From NCBI RefSeq assembly GCF_024323335.1, contig NC_066583.1, positions 15,342,665 to 15,406,664 on the forward strand: DNA of 64,000 nucleotides, in the 5' to 3' direction. The notes under the pieces were generated by a model, which was not told the origin of the DNA, searched no databases, and worked only from the letters and a program-made list of their open reading frames with translations. Positions 44,281 to 57,270 of the stretch are shown here, piece by piece (the first letter of the stretch is position 1; each line of letters opens with the position of its first letter). Source of the DNA: Lathyrus oleraceus (Eukaryota > Streptophyta > Magnoliopsida > Fabales > Fabaceae). The position numbers were made by a program, and so were the translations under genes.

Positions 44281-45176
44281 CAACAACCCTTGACAAGAAA
44301 ACATTGAGGAAGTTAGCATCCAAATTCTTCTTAAGCAATGGTGTGTTATACAAGAGAAACCATGACATGATTCTACTTAGAAGATTTTGAGAGTTGGTTA
44401 TTACTGGTTGACCATGGAATCCGACTGCTTCAATTATACTAGAAAATGTCATAAGTGCCAAATCTATGCTGACAAGGTACACGTGCCTCCGACCCTATTA
44501 AATGTTTTAACATCACCTTGATCATTCTCAATGTGGGGCATCGGCATGATTGGCGCCATCGAGCCTAAAGCTTCTAATGGTCACCGCTTCATCCTGGTTG
44601 CCATTGATTACTTTACCAAATGGGTAGAAGTCGCCTCTTTTGCTAATGTGACAAAACAAGTGGTCGCACGGTTCCTCAAGAAGGAGATTATTTGCCGATA
44701 TGGAGTTCCAAGCCGAATAATTATAGACAATGGGATGAATCTGAACAATAAGACAATGACAGAATTATGCGAAAGCTTCAAGATTGAGCACCATAAATCT
44801 TCACCATATCGTCCAAAGATGAATGGAGCTGTTGAAGCCGCTAATAAAAACATCAAAAAGATCCTGCAGAAAATGGTGAAGACATATAAGGATTGGCACG
44901 AAATGCTACTCTTTGGTATATGGGATGGAAGCGATTCTCCCAATTGAAGTGGAGATACCTTCAATGAGAATCTTGATGGAGACCAAGCTAGAAGAGGCTG
45001 AATGGATCCAAAACAGATTTGATCAATTAAACCTCATAGATGAGAAGTGAGTGACTTCTTTATGCCATGGACACTTATACCAGAAACGAATCAAGAGGGC
45101 TTTTGACAAGAAAGTATGTGTTCGGGAATTCAGAGAAGGAGACCTCGTGCTCAAGAAGATCTTGCCAATACACAAG
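44281..45176 (+). pseudogene. Ogre4 integrase (decayed, truncated)
   Basis: The zinc domain has lost its His half by deletion near 44380; the Cys half (TRKCHKCQIYADK) remains. The core shows WGIGMIG (first catalytic Asp replaced by Gly; family GIDMIG), IIIDNGMNLNN (second Asp) and NGAVEAANKN (Glu). A deletion near 44915 removes about 20 codons and shifts the frame before YGMEAILPIEVEIPS. The C-terminal module (REFREGDLVLKKI) is cut by the LTR inserted at 45177. Confidence 0.85.
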
Positions 45177-46214
45177 TGTAGCGGTGTATTCGTTACCATT
45201 AGAGATATTGACTAAATCCAAGGTAAATCATACAAAGTCGAGTCGCCACCGCACTTCTATTTATCCAAAGGAAAGGTTAGAAAGCGAACAAAAACCGAGA
45301 AGTTTTATCAAATCAAAAACTAATAAAAATGTCAGAGATCTGGGTAAGGGGGTTGGTTATGCAATGGGAAGGTGTTAGGCACCCAAAGCATCCTAGGTAC
45401 TCCTAGGGAGCCCTTTTCACGCTTGTTGCAAAGGTTATTTGTTTTGTGAAATTTATTTGTGCAAACATGATTGAAGAGATGAGAAAAGAATATACAAGTT
45501 TATTTACATTTTGTGTTTGGATGGATAAACCCATTGCCTACGTACCATCTTATAAAAGGTAGGATCAAAACCTCGTAGTTCGGGTAAAAAATTTCAAAAC
45601 AAATGAATGGATTGATTGGTCCAAAAGCCTTAAGGTCTTTTGTTATCAAAGGGAGAAAACTCAACCTGAAAAACCACAAGTCCACCATGTGAGGATAGCT
45701 TCAACATGCTAGTGAGGGGTTAACCCTATAATAAGCATGAAAGGCTCAATTTCCATCACTAAGGACATAGGTGAGTATTACATCTATCACAAAGATAACT
45801 CAAACCTAATAGCTAAAGGTTATGAATTTTTTTGATTAAGAAGTGATCATTGAAACCACAAAAGAAACATTTGAATGGGTTATATTAACCAATTAGAAGT
45901 ATATACAAAAATGGTCAAAGTTGACTTAAAGATTCAATTCAAAATGAGTATTATGAAAAGATAGTTTGAAAATCAAAAGCCTAAGGCTTAGGTTTCTAAT
46001 GTTGAAAACAAAGTCAAACGTTTGCACAAAAAGGTTTTGGTTTGGGTTAGCAAGGAGAAGGAAGGCTAAGCATGCAAGAGGTGAGGGAATAAAAATCACA
46101 CTGGGAGTTCCTCTCTTGAGATCATAGAAATGACCCAAGTAAGTCCCATCCTTTGGAATAAACAAGCACAAGGCAAAAGCAATCAACCAGTCTCATAAGA
46201 GATCCTCAATAAAA

Positions 46215-46415
46215 GGAAACAGAATGTCAATATATGGACTTACACCCGACTCCTAACAACAAAATGGAAACAGAATGCCAATATATGGACTTACATCCAA
46301 CTCCTAACAACAAAAAGGAAACAGAATGCCAATACATGGACTTACACCCGACTCCTAACCACAATAAGGAAACAGAATGCCAATACATGGACTTATATCC
46401 GACTCCTAACAACAA
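46215..46415. repeat. 51 bp minisatellite in the hybrid LTR
   Basis: Nearly four tandem copies of a 51 bp unit containing 'ggaaacagaatgccaata' and 'cttacacccgactcctaac'. Because 51 is divisible by three, it stays open on both strands as a 17-residue repeat (MDLHPTPNNKKETECQY type). There is no sign it is a real protein. Confidence 0.92.
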
Positions 46416-48395
46416 ACAAGCATCAAACACATCAAAAGTTCACAAGTAAGCAAACAAGCATCACACACTATATACATACAAGAGGCTCAAACAAATGGGT
46501 GGGCTTTAGTCAAGAGGGGTCATATCAACCTCGACAAACAAGCCAAAACTGTACAAGGGTAAATAGTAGCTCTTAACCACTAACATTGAGAGTTAGGGTG
46601 AAGCTGATCAAAGATGGTAAATGAGGATGAGACCTCATGCTCTTAACCCGGGCCTGGGTGAGCTCATGGCAAAGAAAGCATGGGGATCCAGAAAGAGGGA
46701 CCCTATTCCACTTGACAGACACTGGATAAAGATCTTGGGTACATGTTCTAAAGCATCAGCACGTAGTGCGAGCATAAAGAACGACTCACTGAATAACAGG
46801 GGATTGGCTACTAATCCCTTTTATCTGTCAATTGCCTCAACTTGGAGGTCTTATCAAGTAACATATGCCTCATTTGGAGGTCTTTGGCACAACTGTAAAC
46901 AAACACAAACAGAGCCTCTTAAGGAGGACTTGCCAGCAAAATGTCTGCCAAAAAGGTGACAGGACTTCCAAACTACATGAAGTAAGGAGATAACTACCTC
47001 AGTGGTGTATCAACCATAATCCAAAGCTTAAGAAAAAGCTAAAAGCAAGCAACTAATGTACCTGTACAAAAGCTAACTAGTTAGTATCTCAGACAACCAA
47101 TCAGAAAACAAACAGTGAAACCATCCAACTGTTACACAATTCAATGAGCAATGTTCAAGCAATCAAATGAAGCAATGAGCTCAACATATCAACTTAAATC
47201 CCTACAAAACACAAAGAAGTCAGAACACAATCCAATTTGCATCTCAAAAGGTGAGCAACTCAACCATTAATGCTAAATGTCCAAACCTGAAATACAAGTC
47301 AAGGTTAGTTCATGTACAAAACACTAGTACAAAGAATAAGTTCAAAACCAAACTAAATGATCAAAACAGAAACCAATCTTCCACATAATGCTCATTCAAA
47401 CATGTCACAAAATGTCCTCAAAAGGACCAGCATCAATTCATTAAGAAAATATCTCAAATGGCTCATGCTATGCAATGATCAACAAATGTGCACAAAATGG
47501 ACTTCCAACTTAGAAAATTCAAATCAAAACAGAAATGCATGCGATGACTATGATATTTTTTATGCAAGTTTCTCATGTCATGAATAAGCAATGTGCAAAA
47601 AATCAAATCCAGAAGAGTTCAAATGATAGATGAACAAAAACGCACAAATTGAATGCCAAAAATGTGACACAAATTGTCACATACATCTTCATGTGTCAAA
47701 AACAATGATAGCATATGAGAAAAAATTCAAACCAGTGCTCAAAAATTCATATCACATGTGAAGATCAAGCATACAAAAAATCAGATCAATTGGATCAAAG
47801 ATGAAGATTTCACAAAGCAATGAATGCAACATATCAAAATAGCATGCTATGGATCCAAAAAATCACACATTAAAAATCAGACATCAACAAATCATGAAAA
47901 TAATATCAAAAAAAACTAGACATTAAAGCATAACTATGAAAAAATTTGAGTTAATTTGGATCATTTTTCTATTTTTTATGAATTTTATAAGATGAGCAAA
48001 ATAATTGACATATTAAAAAGAAATGGAGGGAAACAATATTTGAATTAAACTCAGGATTAATCCTAGCCATCAGATCAAGCGTGCAAAACAGATCAACGGT
48101 CCAAGTTTGAACATCAAAATGCACAGCATCACTAATACACTTCAGCATGCATGGTCAGCAGTCAAAACATGCGTGGCAAAGTCAAAGCAAACAGAGCCAA
48201 TCAAATGGACAAGCAAGCAGTTACATGGCATACACATCACCTAAATGAAACGATGCGTTTCATTTAATACAATCAGCATACACATCATCATTCAACTCAA
48301 AACATGGCCAGTTCAAAGGAAATCTCACCAATCAATTGGACACGCCAGCGTACACATGGACCTACACGTCACATAAACCCTAAAATAACCAGACG

Positions 48396-48413
48396 CCGGA
48401 GCTGTAGCTCCGG
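48396..48413 (-). promoter_or_regulatory. LTR leader hairpin, half A of the Ogre3 3' LTR
   Basis: CCGGAGCT-GT-AGCTCCGG, a perfect inverted repeat next to 'tcatcttctccggcc'. The position is equivalent to the Ogre1 hairpins but with different arm sequence. Confidence 0.5.
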
Positions 48414-49995
48414 TCATCTTCTCCGGCCATCTCCGGCGGAGCTCAACCAATTTTTTTCCAGAATTTAGCAAATGATACCTCATTCGAAAGCTCTCTCCAC
48501 ATACATTCCAAATATCATGTTCATTCTTCCTAAATCATGCTACGTTTTCCAGATCGAGGCAAAACATTTTTGAGATCCAAACTTAAAGTTCATCATACAT
48601 GATCATTTCTAAGCCAAATCAAAATTTAAACACATCTACATGCTCAGCTAAGTGAGATCTACAATATTATAACGAGAAAACATCAAAAGGAGAGGATCGA
48701 TTTCAACTCACTTGGAAATACAGTTCTCTGAAATCAAGCTCTCAAGTGTCCAAAAGCTCCAGATCTCCTTCTCTATACTTCCTATGAAGCTTTAAGCAAA
48801 GATCCACAGTTGCAACCACTTTAATCCTCTTCAATTTCAAAATCCGATCTACTTGATGAAGATCTTGCACTGCACGAATTCTTGCTCAATTTCAACAAAC
48901 AATGGAAGGGAGGAGACTTACAATCTCACTTACTAGAATGCTATGCTTTTGGGTCAAAATTTAGTGCTATGTTAAGCAATCGTAATTGGACTTATGTAGA
49001 AGTCACAACTATCTGAGACCGGGCAATAAATTTTTTGGTGTTAATGCATATTAGAGATATGGTATAATGAACCATACTCCTAAAACATACCACACACAAA
49101 AAGAAAATAAATAAAGGGTGGACCTAATCTCATCCATACTTGTATTAGTTCATGAACCAATTAGCCTTAGGATATTGAGATGTCATTGGCCAATGAGAGG
49201 AGTGGGATAGAAAGGGATTGAAGATGAAGAGGGAGGGGAAATAAGACAAACACAAATTGGTCATGGGAGGAATTTTATCAAATTAAAATCATTCATTCAT
49301 TTTGGGAGATGAAATATACATTTCATCAATCCACTAAATCCAATGATTTTAGTCCAACAAAAGTCAAATCAACATTGACCAAGACCCAAACACAATAGTC
49401 AAACCTCACAAGTCAATAAAAATGGCTCAACATAATTTATTTTCAATTAAACAAATTAAAAATCAATTAAAAATGCATTAAATTAAATTATGTTTTATCA
49501 AAAACCTAAAACCTCTTCAAAACACCAAATAAATGGCCAAGAGATTTATTATAGGTCAAACAAGGTCAAAGGATCTTGGAGAAAAAATTTCACTATTTTT
49601 GAAAAGTTAGAAGTATTTTTAAACAATTAAAAATATGCAAAAACACAAATAAATCATGAAAAATATCAATATTGATCCAAAAAATATTTTTAATTCAGAA
49701 AATGAAAGAGGAAAATATTTGATTTTTTTTGGTGAAAGTCCCATATTTTTTGGATCAATAATGAAATTAATATGAATTAATAAAAATAAAGCAATTAAAA
49801 TGAAAATTCAAAATTTCAAAAATACGTGGACCATCTGATCTCCCTCATTAATGAAGGTGGCAGATCAAATGGATCAGAGCGCGCTTTCCACATGTTCCCT
49901 AGTCAAATATCCCACACGCGTGGTAATCACTTTGAATGACTGAGATTAGAACGTGGGACTCAGATAAAAGGGTTCTGGACAAGCCAGCACACCAT

Positions 49996-50011
49996 CGGAG
50001 CCCTGGCTCCG
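49996..50011 (-). promoter_or_regulatory. LTR leader hairpin, half B of the Ogre3 3' LTR
   Basis: CGGAGCC and GGCTCCG arms next to 'gtcatcttctctgg'. Third version of the hairpin beside the conserved block. Confidence 0.45.
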
Positions 50012-50935
50012 GTCATCTTCTCTGGTGAGGACCACCGGACTGGTCCAAGTTCAACTCTAATAAAAATGGAAAATGAGTACACTATTTTGAAGCAAAAATG
50101 CTCGGAGCTCAAATCTGGCCTCAATTTTGTCTAACTCCAAGTATATAAGAAGACACAGGGAGTTGGCTTTTGAGGATCATGAACTGAGTTGCTTCGATTT
50201 GACCTCAAAGAAACTAAATATTCTTGCCTATATTGGTAGGACTTCAGAAAACCAAAAATCAACAAGAATAGTGGAGAATTGAGTGAGAATCGAAGAGATG
50301 AAAAATCATAAAATTCTCCTTCAATGGAGCTTCAGATTGGCACGATCTTGCTTCTAATTATGCTTGGCCTTACTTCAGATGCTTGATGAAAGAGAAATAG
50401 ATAAAAGAAAGGGATGGACTCTTGGAGGGTCATATATGCATAAGATGATGAAATTTGGAATATCCCTTGAAATATTTGATCAATTGCTAAAGAATCTTGT
50501 TGAAGAAGTCGCATAAGATACCTAGATGAATTAGGGTTTCTAAGACAAACCAAATCTAAACTCTTGATGATTTCTTGATCAAAATAACATGTGAAGATAA
50601 TGGGGATCCATATATGATAATTAGAGCATATTTATATAAATTCTTGATTAAGCTCCTTGCAATGAGGGTCTTAAACCCTAGATATGAGCTTGATAGATCA
50701 TAGGTGAGCATACACACTACCTACAAAAGAGTTAAACTATACAATGACATATTTTTGGTATTTTGGTTAGTAAACAAAGAAAAGTGAAGTATGATACAAT
50801 CAAATGTGCTTGGTGATCTCTCCCAGTGCAAACCCAATGAATGAGGGGTAAGGAGGATGCCAAGTTGTGATCCCAATGCTAATGCATATGATGAGATAAC
50901 ATAAGGGATCTTAGTGTCAAAATTGGGGTCTTACA

Positions 50936-50952
50936 GCTGCCCCAATTTAAGG
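50936..50952 (-). other. PPT of Ogre3
   Basis: The minus strand reads CCTTAAATTGGGGCAGC before TGTAAGACCCC; one base differs from the Ogre2 tract (AAATAGGGG). Confidence 0.85.
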
Positions 50953-52648
50953 ATATTCTAACTAAGGAGATGAATGTTAAAATCTTTGTATCGACTCAAT
51001 AGAATGGGCTTAAATAACAACATATAAACAAATTTTGGTCCCTAAGAGACCTCATGATGCATATGATATGAATGCTAAAAATAACCTCTGCGGGGAAAAT
51101 TTTGCCACAAGAGAAAGAAATTCGGAGAGACTGAAACTCCGCAGGAGCATAATGCATTCCACAAGGAAAACTCACTGGGGAGACAGAGACTCTAGGGGGA
51201 TAAAAGGTTGTGCGTAGGCTAGGCTACGACTTAAAACTGTTGGGGGACACGAGAGATTCCATGAAAATAAATCAATGGAAAGACTTAGACGGGGATGAAA
51301 AGAACACCTGCAGGGGAAACGGGTAGATCAGAACAAAGCTGAAATACTCGAACCAAGCAGGAAAAAGCGATCTCACTGAGGAAATACACACTGAAACTCA
51401 ACTGGGGAAGTGATGATCTTCAACATAGGAGTAACAAAAATGTATTATCCACTACCGGTGATTGGGTAAGGGGATAACAAATCTGACAGGGAGGACATCC
51501 GTTACCGGTTAGGGTAAACATATCAAGGATGACTCGCTAAGGGCAGCGTGAGGTACATTCATTACCAGTTACTGGATAAGAATAACCTGCCGAGGAAAAG
51601 GAAAAATAGGATTTACAACTACTGGTTACTGGGCAGAAGACCAAAGAGAGATAATATTCGTCACTAGTTAAGTGAACATATCAAGGATAGACTCAAAGGG
51701 AAGAATATCCGTCATCGGTTAGGATGAACATATCAAAGATAGACTACCGGGAAAGATGGGAATTACATCTATCAGTTACTGGATAGAATACCGAAAAGAG
51801 AATATCCATCATCGATTAATATGAACATATCAAGGATAGACTCAGAGGGGAGAAATAGGAATTATATCTATCGGTTACTGGATAGAATACCAAAAAAGAG
51901 AATATTTGTCATCGGTTAAGATGAACATATCAAGGATAGACTCCAAGGGGAAGCAGGATTTACAACCACCGGTTACTGGGAAGAAGACCGCAAAGAGAAG
52001 GAAACCTGTCATCGATTAGGATGAACATATCAAGAATTAACCCTCTGGGAAAGGAAATAGAGATTACAACTACCTTTTTTTTACTGAGTAGAATACCATA
52101 AAAGAGAATATCTATCACCGGTTAAGATGAACATATCAAGGATAGACTCAAAGCAGGGGAAGAAAATATTTGTCATCGGTTAGGATGAACATATCAAGGA
52201 TAGACTTCCTGGGGAAACGTGAAAACGAATCCGATAGGGAAAATAGGTTACTTTTGCCGGGTATTGGGGAAAAAGTGAAACACTCGCAAATTGAGGAGAA
52301 TATTACCAGTTACTAGGTAATAGACTCTCAGGGGACCAAAAGCATCTGTCTAGGTAAGATCTAGAAAGAAATGGTCAATCAAAGACTCAACCCAATGAGG
52401 AGATAGCTCAGGGGGAGTGGTTCCATCCAGACAACCAACTCGGGAGGAAACTGAAATAATGATCATCCACGAGGAAATAACTCAGTGGAGAATGAGAAAG
52501 GTTAAGTTCTTTCTACTTAAGGGAATGACACTCAACAATTGAAAGAGGACAGGTGCACCAAATCTGCGTGGGAAAGGATACCATCATAACAGAGGATCAG
52601 AGAAATAACGAATCACAAAGTGCAATAATGTAATAATGAAATATATGA

Positions 52649-52724
<76 letters not shown>

Positions 52725-53809
52725 GTATATGATGATTATGCTGACAAAACGATCACAAAGGATACAAACGTCACCGATCTAAATCATCAATACAACACTT
52801 AGCTAATATCAACAGGAGGGAATCAACTGGAGAAAGAGAGGTGAAGGGTAAACACAAATTATCCATCTTAAAGGCTCAACCCTGGCTGGGGAAAGATGTC
52901 AGATCTGCTGGAAATCTGAATTGTCAACTCTATGGGGAATTTTAGGTCAACACCATATCAAACGGGAGACAACCTTGCAGAGGACCAGAAAACTGCTCCA
53001 GAATCAGTGATGATTGAAATCCGTCGGAGCCGTGCGGGGAAACAAGAATCTACTAAGATAGCGCATCCACAACTCGAGGGAGGCAATCACAAACTCAATT
53101 GGGGAAACCAATAAAACTCGGCTGGTGATGTTGAAATGTTGCTGGAGAGGATACAAAACTCACACCAATTACTTGGGGAGAACCAACAGTGCTTCGCATT
53201 TAGGGCTTACCGTTTTTCAGACTATTGTTGATATTCCTTAAATGAAATCAATTTAAAAAGTAACTGATTTTATTATTTTAAGAAAACATGATGTTGCTTT
53301 AAGATTTAACTTTAAAATGATCATCATAAAATTTAAATCTATTTTGGCTGAAATAAGTAAGAGTAGAAACAATTGGATAGAAAGCTCAACTTTATTTAAT
53401 AGAATGGTAGTTTGTAAATGACAAGACTCCATAGATCTTTACAAAGGTTGAAAAATGGTAATTTACATTGAAAATGGATACATTGAATACAATGATCATT
53501 AATCCTTCTACCAACTTTGATATCCATTATGCTCTTGGCTTCGTTTGAAGACGAATCAGAACCAAAGGTTGCGCTCGAGAATGTCTTCGAGACTGAAGAT
53601 CAACAGGATGCAGTTACTTGCCATAATCCCTAATTTTTGCATAAATTTCCCCAAGGTTGGGTACTAAATCTATCGGGATAAAATTTTATGTTTTATGTCT
53701 CTAAATTTTTCCTGGATTTCCCTTTCGGGTTTTCAATCCACCGAGACGCTCATTTTTGCCTAAGCCACACTTTCGGGTTTTCAACTTAGCGAGCTATTCT
53801 TTTCCTTTT
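50953..53809 (-). repeat. Ogre3 3' UTR, minisatellite-rich
   Basis: Non-coding. 51480-52220 contains about eight copies of 'cggttaggatgaacatatca + aggatagact', the reverse complement of the motif in the Ogre2 3' UTR, mixed with 'accggttactgggtagaa' units. Also the TA/TATG microsatellite (52652-52728) and the post-pol 'tttcgggttttcaa' units (53700-53800). 53240-53600 is a conserved AT-rich block shared with Ogre1 (17230-17580) and Ogre2 (34470-34700). Confidence 0.85.
52652..52728. repeat. (TA)n/(TATG)n microsatellite, Ogre3 3' UTR
   Basis: About 60 bases of TA followed by four GTAT units, flanked on the right by 'atgatgattatgctgacaaaacg'. This is the reverse complement of the flank of the Ogre2 TA array, so it is the same ancestral site. 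Confidence 0.93.
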
Positions 53810-54960
53810 TTAGGCGAAGTATTTCTTGACTACATCGACATTCACAGGACGTGTGAACCCTTCATCATCCATAGTTGTAAGAATCAAAGCACCGCCTGAA
53901 AAGGCTCTCTTAACAACGTATGGGCCTTCATAATTAAGAGTCCGTTTCCCCTAGCATCTGGTTTAAAGGATAAAATCTTCTTGAGCACAGGTCACCTTCT
54001 CTGAACACACGAGGTTTGACTTTCTTATAGAAAACTTTCTTCATTCTCTGCTGATATAATTGACCATGACACATGGCAGTTAATCTCTTCTCTTCAATCA
54101 AATTCAGTTGATCAAACCTGGTCTGACACCATTCAGCCTCGGTCAACTTGGCTTCCATCAAAACACTCAATGATGGGATCTCAACCTCTACCGGGAGCAT
54201 AACTTCCATGCCATAAACAAGTGAGAAAGGGGTTTGCCCTATTGAAGTTCGGATGGATGTACGATACTCATGCAAAGCAAATGGGAGCATCTCATGCTAA
54301 TCCTTGTATGTTACAACTATCTTCTAAATTATCTTCTTAATGTTCTTGTTTGCAGCTTCAACAACCTCATTCATCTTAGGTCTGTAGGGAGAAGAATTAT
54401 GGTGTGCAATCTTGAAGTCTTTACAAAGAGCTTTCACCATATTGTTGTTCAAGTTAGATCCATTCATAGTAATGATCTTACTTGGCACACCATACAGGCA
54501 TATAATTTGATTCTTGATAAACCTCACAACAACTTGCTTGGTTACATTTGCATATGATGCCTCTTCAACCCACTTTGTGAGGTAATCAATAGCCACCAAA
54601 ATGAAACGATGTCTGTTCGAAGCTTTGGGCTCAATCATGCCAATCATGTCAATTCCTCACATGGAGAAGGGCCATGGAGAGGAAATGACATTCAACAGTG
54701 TTGGGAGAACATGAATCTTATCTGCATAAATTTAACACTTGTGGCATTTCGTCACAAACTTGCAATAGTCAAATTCCATTGGCAGCCAATAGTAACCTGC
54801 TTTTAACATCTTCTTAGCCATAACATGTCCATTGGAATGAGTACCAAAGGAACCTTCATGGACTTCAGTCATCAATAAGTCTGCTTCGTGTCTATCCACG
54901 CATCTAAGCAGAACCATATCGAAGTTTCTCTTGTACAACACATCACCATTCAAGTAGAAG
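53810..54960 (-). pseudogene. Ogre3 integrase (broken)
   Basis: The zinc domain is complete by eye: HEGSFGTHSNGH and YCKFVTKCHKC. First catalytic Asp in GIDMIG (preceded by TGA where sisters have TGG). The second Asp is lost: IITMNGSNLNN instead of IITDNGS. Glu is kept in NEVVEAANKN. The C-terminal region (LVYGMEVMLPVEVEIPS, VFREGDL) has a frameshift near 53985; the pol end is at TAA 53810-53812. Stops: TAA after CHKC (CAA ancestor), TAG in KII*KIV (CAG ancestor), TAG in KD*HEM (TGG ancestor). The Asp loss alone would abolish strand transfer. Confidence 0.9.
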
Positions 54961-57270
54961 TTACCGGCTTATCTTCTCAAAGTCTTCTTATCTTTCAAAG
55001 ATGCCCCAGGCGGGTAAATCTGACTTTGGAGAAAACACTTGATATCAAAATACCACGAATCTTCATCTTTGATCTCTTCAACAACAAACACGTGAACTGG
55101 CCCATCAAGATGCATCACAGTTAAATTGGGAACTTCATTCCAATACTTCACCATAATCATTGAAGCCAATGTTGCAAGAGCATCTGCCATCCGGTTTTCA
55201 TCTCGAGGGATATGATGAAACTCAACCTTTGTAAATAAAGTTCAAATCCTCCTCGCATAAGCTTTATATGGTATCAAACCGGGTTGATTCGTCTCTCAAT
55301 CACCTTTGATCTGATTTACAACAAAAGTTGAATCTCCATAGACGTCTAAATACTTGATTCTGAGATCAATGGCCTCTTCAAGCCCCATAATGCAAGCTTC
55401 GTATTCATCCATATTATTTGTACACTTGAAAGTCAATCTAGCTTTAAACAGAAAATGTGTGCCTTGAGGAGTAATAATCACTGCCCCAATGCCATTACCA
55501 TACTGATTAACAGCTCCATCAAATACCATGCCACAACGAGAACCAGTTTTTGGCCCTTCTTCAAGTAATGGTTCATCGCAATCGTTCATCTTCAGGTACA
55601 AAATCTCTTTATCAGGAAAATCATACTGCACTGACTGATAGTCTTCGATCGGTTGGTGAGCCAAATGGTCAACCAAGACACTACCTTTAATAGCTTTTTG
55701 AGATAGGTATTCAATATCATACTCTGATAACAACATCTGCAAACGGGCAATACTCCTAGTTAAAGCAGGCTTCTAAAAAATATACTTGATTGGATCCATT
55801 TTGGATATCAACCAAGTGGTATGATTCAACATATACTGATGCAGACGCTTAGCAGCCCAAGCCAATGTGCAACAAGTCTTTTCAAGCATAGAATACCGAG
55901 TCTCACAGTCGGTGAATTTCTTACTGATGTAGTAAATAGCATATTCTTTCTTTCCAGTTTCATCCTGCTGACCAAGAACATAACCCATACTTTCATCAAG
56001 CACAGTCAAATACATGATCAATGGTCTTTCTTCAACAAGTGGAGATAGAATCAGTGGCGTAAGCAGATACTCTTTGATACTGTCAAAAGCGTTCTAGCAA
56101 TCTTCGGTCCAATCACATGACTGGTCTTTCCAAAGAAGCTTGAATATAGGCGCACAAGTGGAAGTCATGTGTGAAATGAATCTTGAGATATAATTCAAGC
56201 GGCCGAGAAAACTTCTGACTTGCTTCTTAGTTTTGGGCGCAGGCATTTCTTGTATTACTTTGACCTTGGCAGGATCAACTTCAATACCCTCCTCATTGAC
56301 AATAAATCCCAACAACTTACCAGAATGAACATCAAAAGTACATTTATTGGGATTCAAGCGGAGTTTATACTTCCTCAAACGCTGGAATAGCTTTAACAAA
56401 TGATCAACATGTTCTTCTTCATCACAGGATTTAGCAATCATATCATCAACATAAACCTCAATCTCTTTATGCATCATATCATGAAAAAGAGTGGTCATAG
56501 CTCTCTGGTAGGTTGCACCAGCATTCTTTAAACCGAAAGGCATCACTCTACAACAGAATGTTCCCCAGGGTGTAATGAATATGGTCTTCTCCATATCTTC
56601 GGGTGCCATCTTGATCTGATTATAACCGTAAAATCCGTCCATAAATGAAAAGACTTTGAATTTAGCTGTATTGTCTACCAACATATCAATGTGTGGCAGA
56701 GGGAAATCATATTTCAGACTAGCTTTGTTCAAATCTCTATAATCAACAAACATACAGACTTATCCATCCTTCTTAGGAAAAGGCACAATGTTGGCCACCC
56801 ACTGCGGATACTCAGTAGTAACAAGGAAACTGGCATCGATATACTTTTTCACTTCTTCTTTAATCTTCACTTCCATATCAGGATGAGTCCTCCTCAACTT
56901 CTGCTTGATTAGTGGGCATTCTGGATTCAACGGTAATCTATGCTCCATAATCTTAGAATCCAAACCAGACATGTCTTGATAGGACCAACAAAACACATCT
57001 GAATACTCTTGAAGAAGATCAATCAACCCCTTCTTAACCTCTAGACACAGTTGAGACCCAACCTTGACTTCCTTGACATCATCTTCGGAACCCAAGTTGA
57101 CTAACTCAATCTGCTCTTTGAATGACTGAATGGCTTTTTCCTCGTGCTCAAGTAAACGAGACAATTCATCATACATTTCTTTATCACCTTCTTCCTCAGC
57201 CTCAAACACAGGGAATTCAAAGTTTGGGGAAGGATTATGATCATTGTATGTAATGGGCTTAGAAACCAAC
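54961..57270 (-). pseudogene. Ogre3 reverse transcriptase and dual RNase H (broken)
   Basis: Post-intron pol exon starting at 57270. A linker (FEFPVFEAEEE, SRLLEHEEKAIQ) is followed by RT with FVDYRDLNKAS, FMDGFYGYNQIKMAPED, MPFGLKNAGATYQRA and an intact YVDD box (near 56440). Degenerate gypsy-type RNase H at 55773-56021. Second RNase H near 55190-55550 with Asp (VFDGAVN), Glu (DEYEAC), Asp (YGDS) and Asp (ADALA) all present, which is better preserved than in Ogre1. Stops include TAA in KKDG*V (about 56759, AAA ancestor), one after TEDC (about 56094; the sister copy reads TEDFQ), one after KYIF (about 55772), TGA in KGD*E (TGG ancestor) and TGA in RRI*TL. Non-functional as it stands. Confidence 0.9.

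Larger units (their letters stand above)
41842..45176 (+). mobile_element. Ogre4: old Ogre pol fragment
   Basis: Plus-strand fragment holding part of the pol intron, RT, RNase H modules and integrase, with at least ten in-frame stops and several small deletions. Cut on the left by the Ogre2 3' LTR and on the right by the LTR at 45177. It is the most decayed pol in the window, hence probably the oldest layer. The rest of this element is not visible on either side. Confidence 0.85.
45177..50935 (-). repeat. 3' LTR of Ogre3, hybrid of two LTR subtypes
   Basis: 5,759 bp with terminal TGTAGCGGTG and GGTCTTACA (plus strand). 45177-48900 ('A') starts almost like the Ogre1 LTR (9812 and 29298). 48901-50935 ('B') matches the first part of the Ogre2 LTR. 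The switch near 48900 lies just past 'caatctcacttactagaatgc', where the similarity to Ogre2 (40300-40340, reversed) stops. Each half keeps its own leader hairpin, so the LTR carries two leader regions. A 51 bp minisatellite lies at 46215-46415. Confidence 0.75.

Noticed and set aside
46227..46449. Repeat proteins on both strands
   Set aside because: By-product of the 51 bp minisatellite; both strands are equally open.
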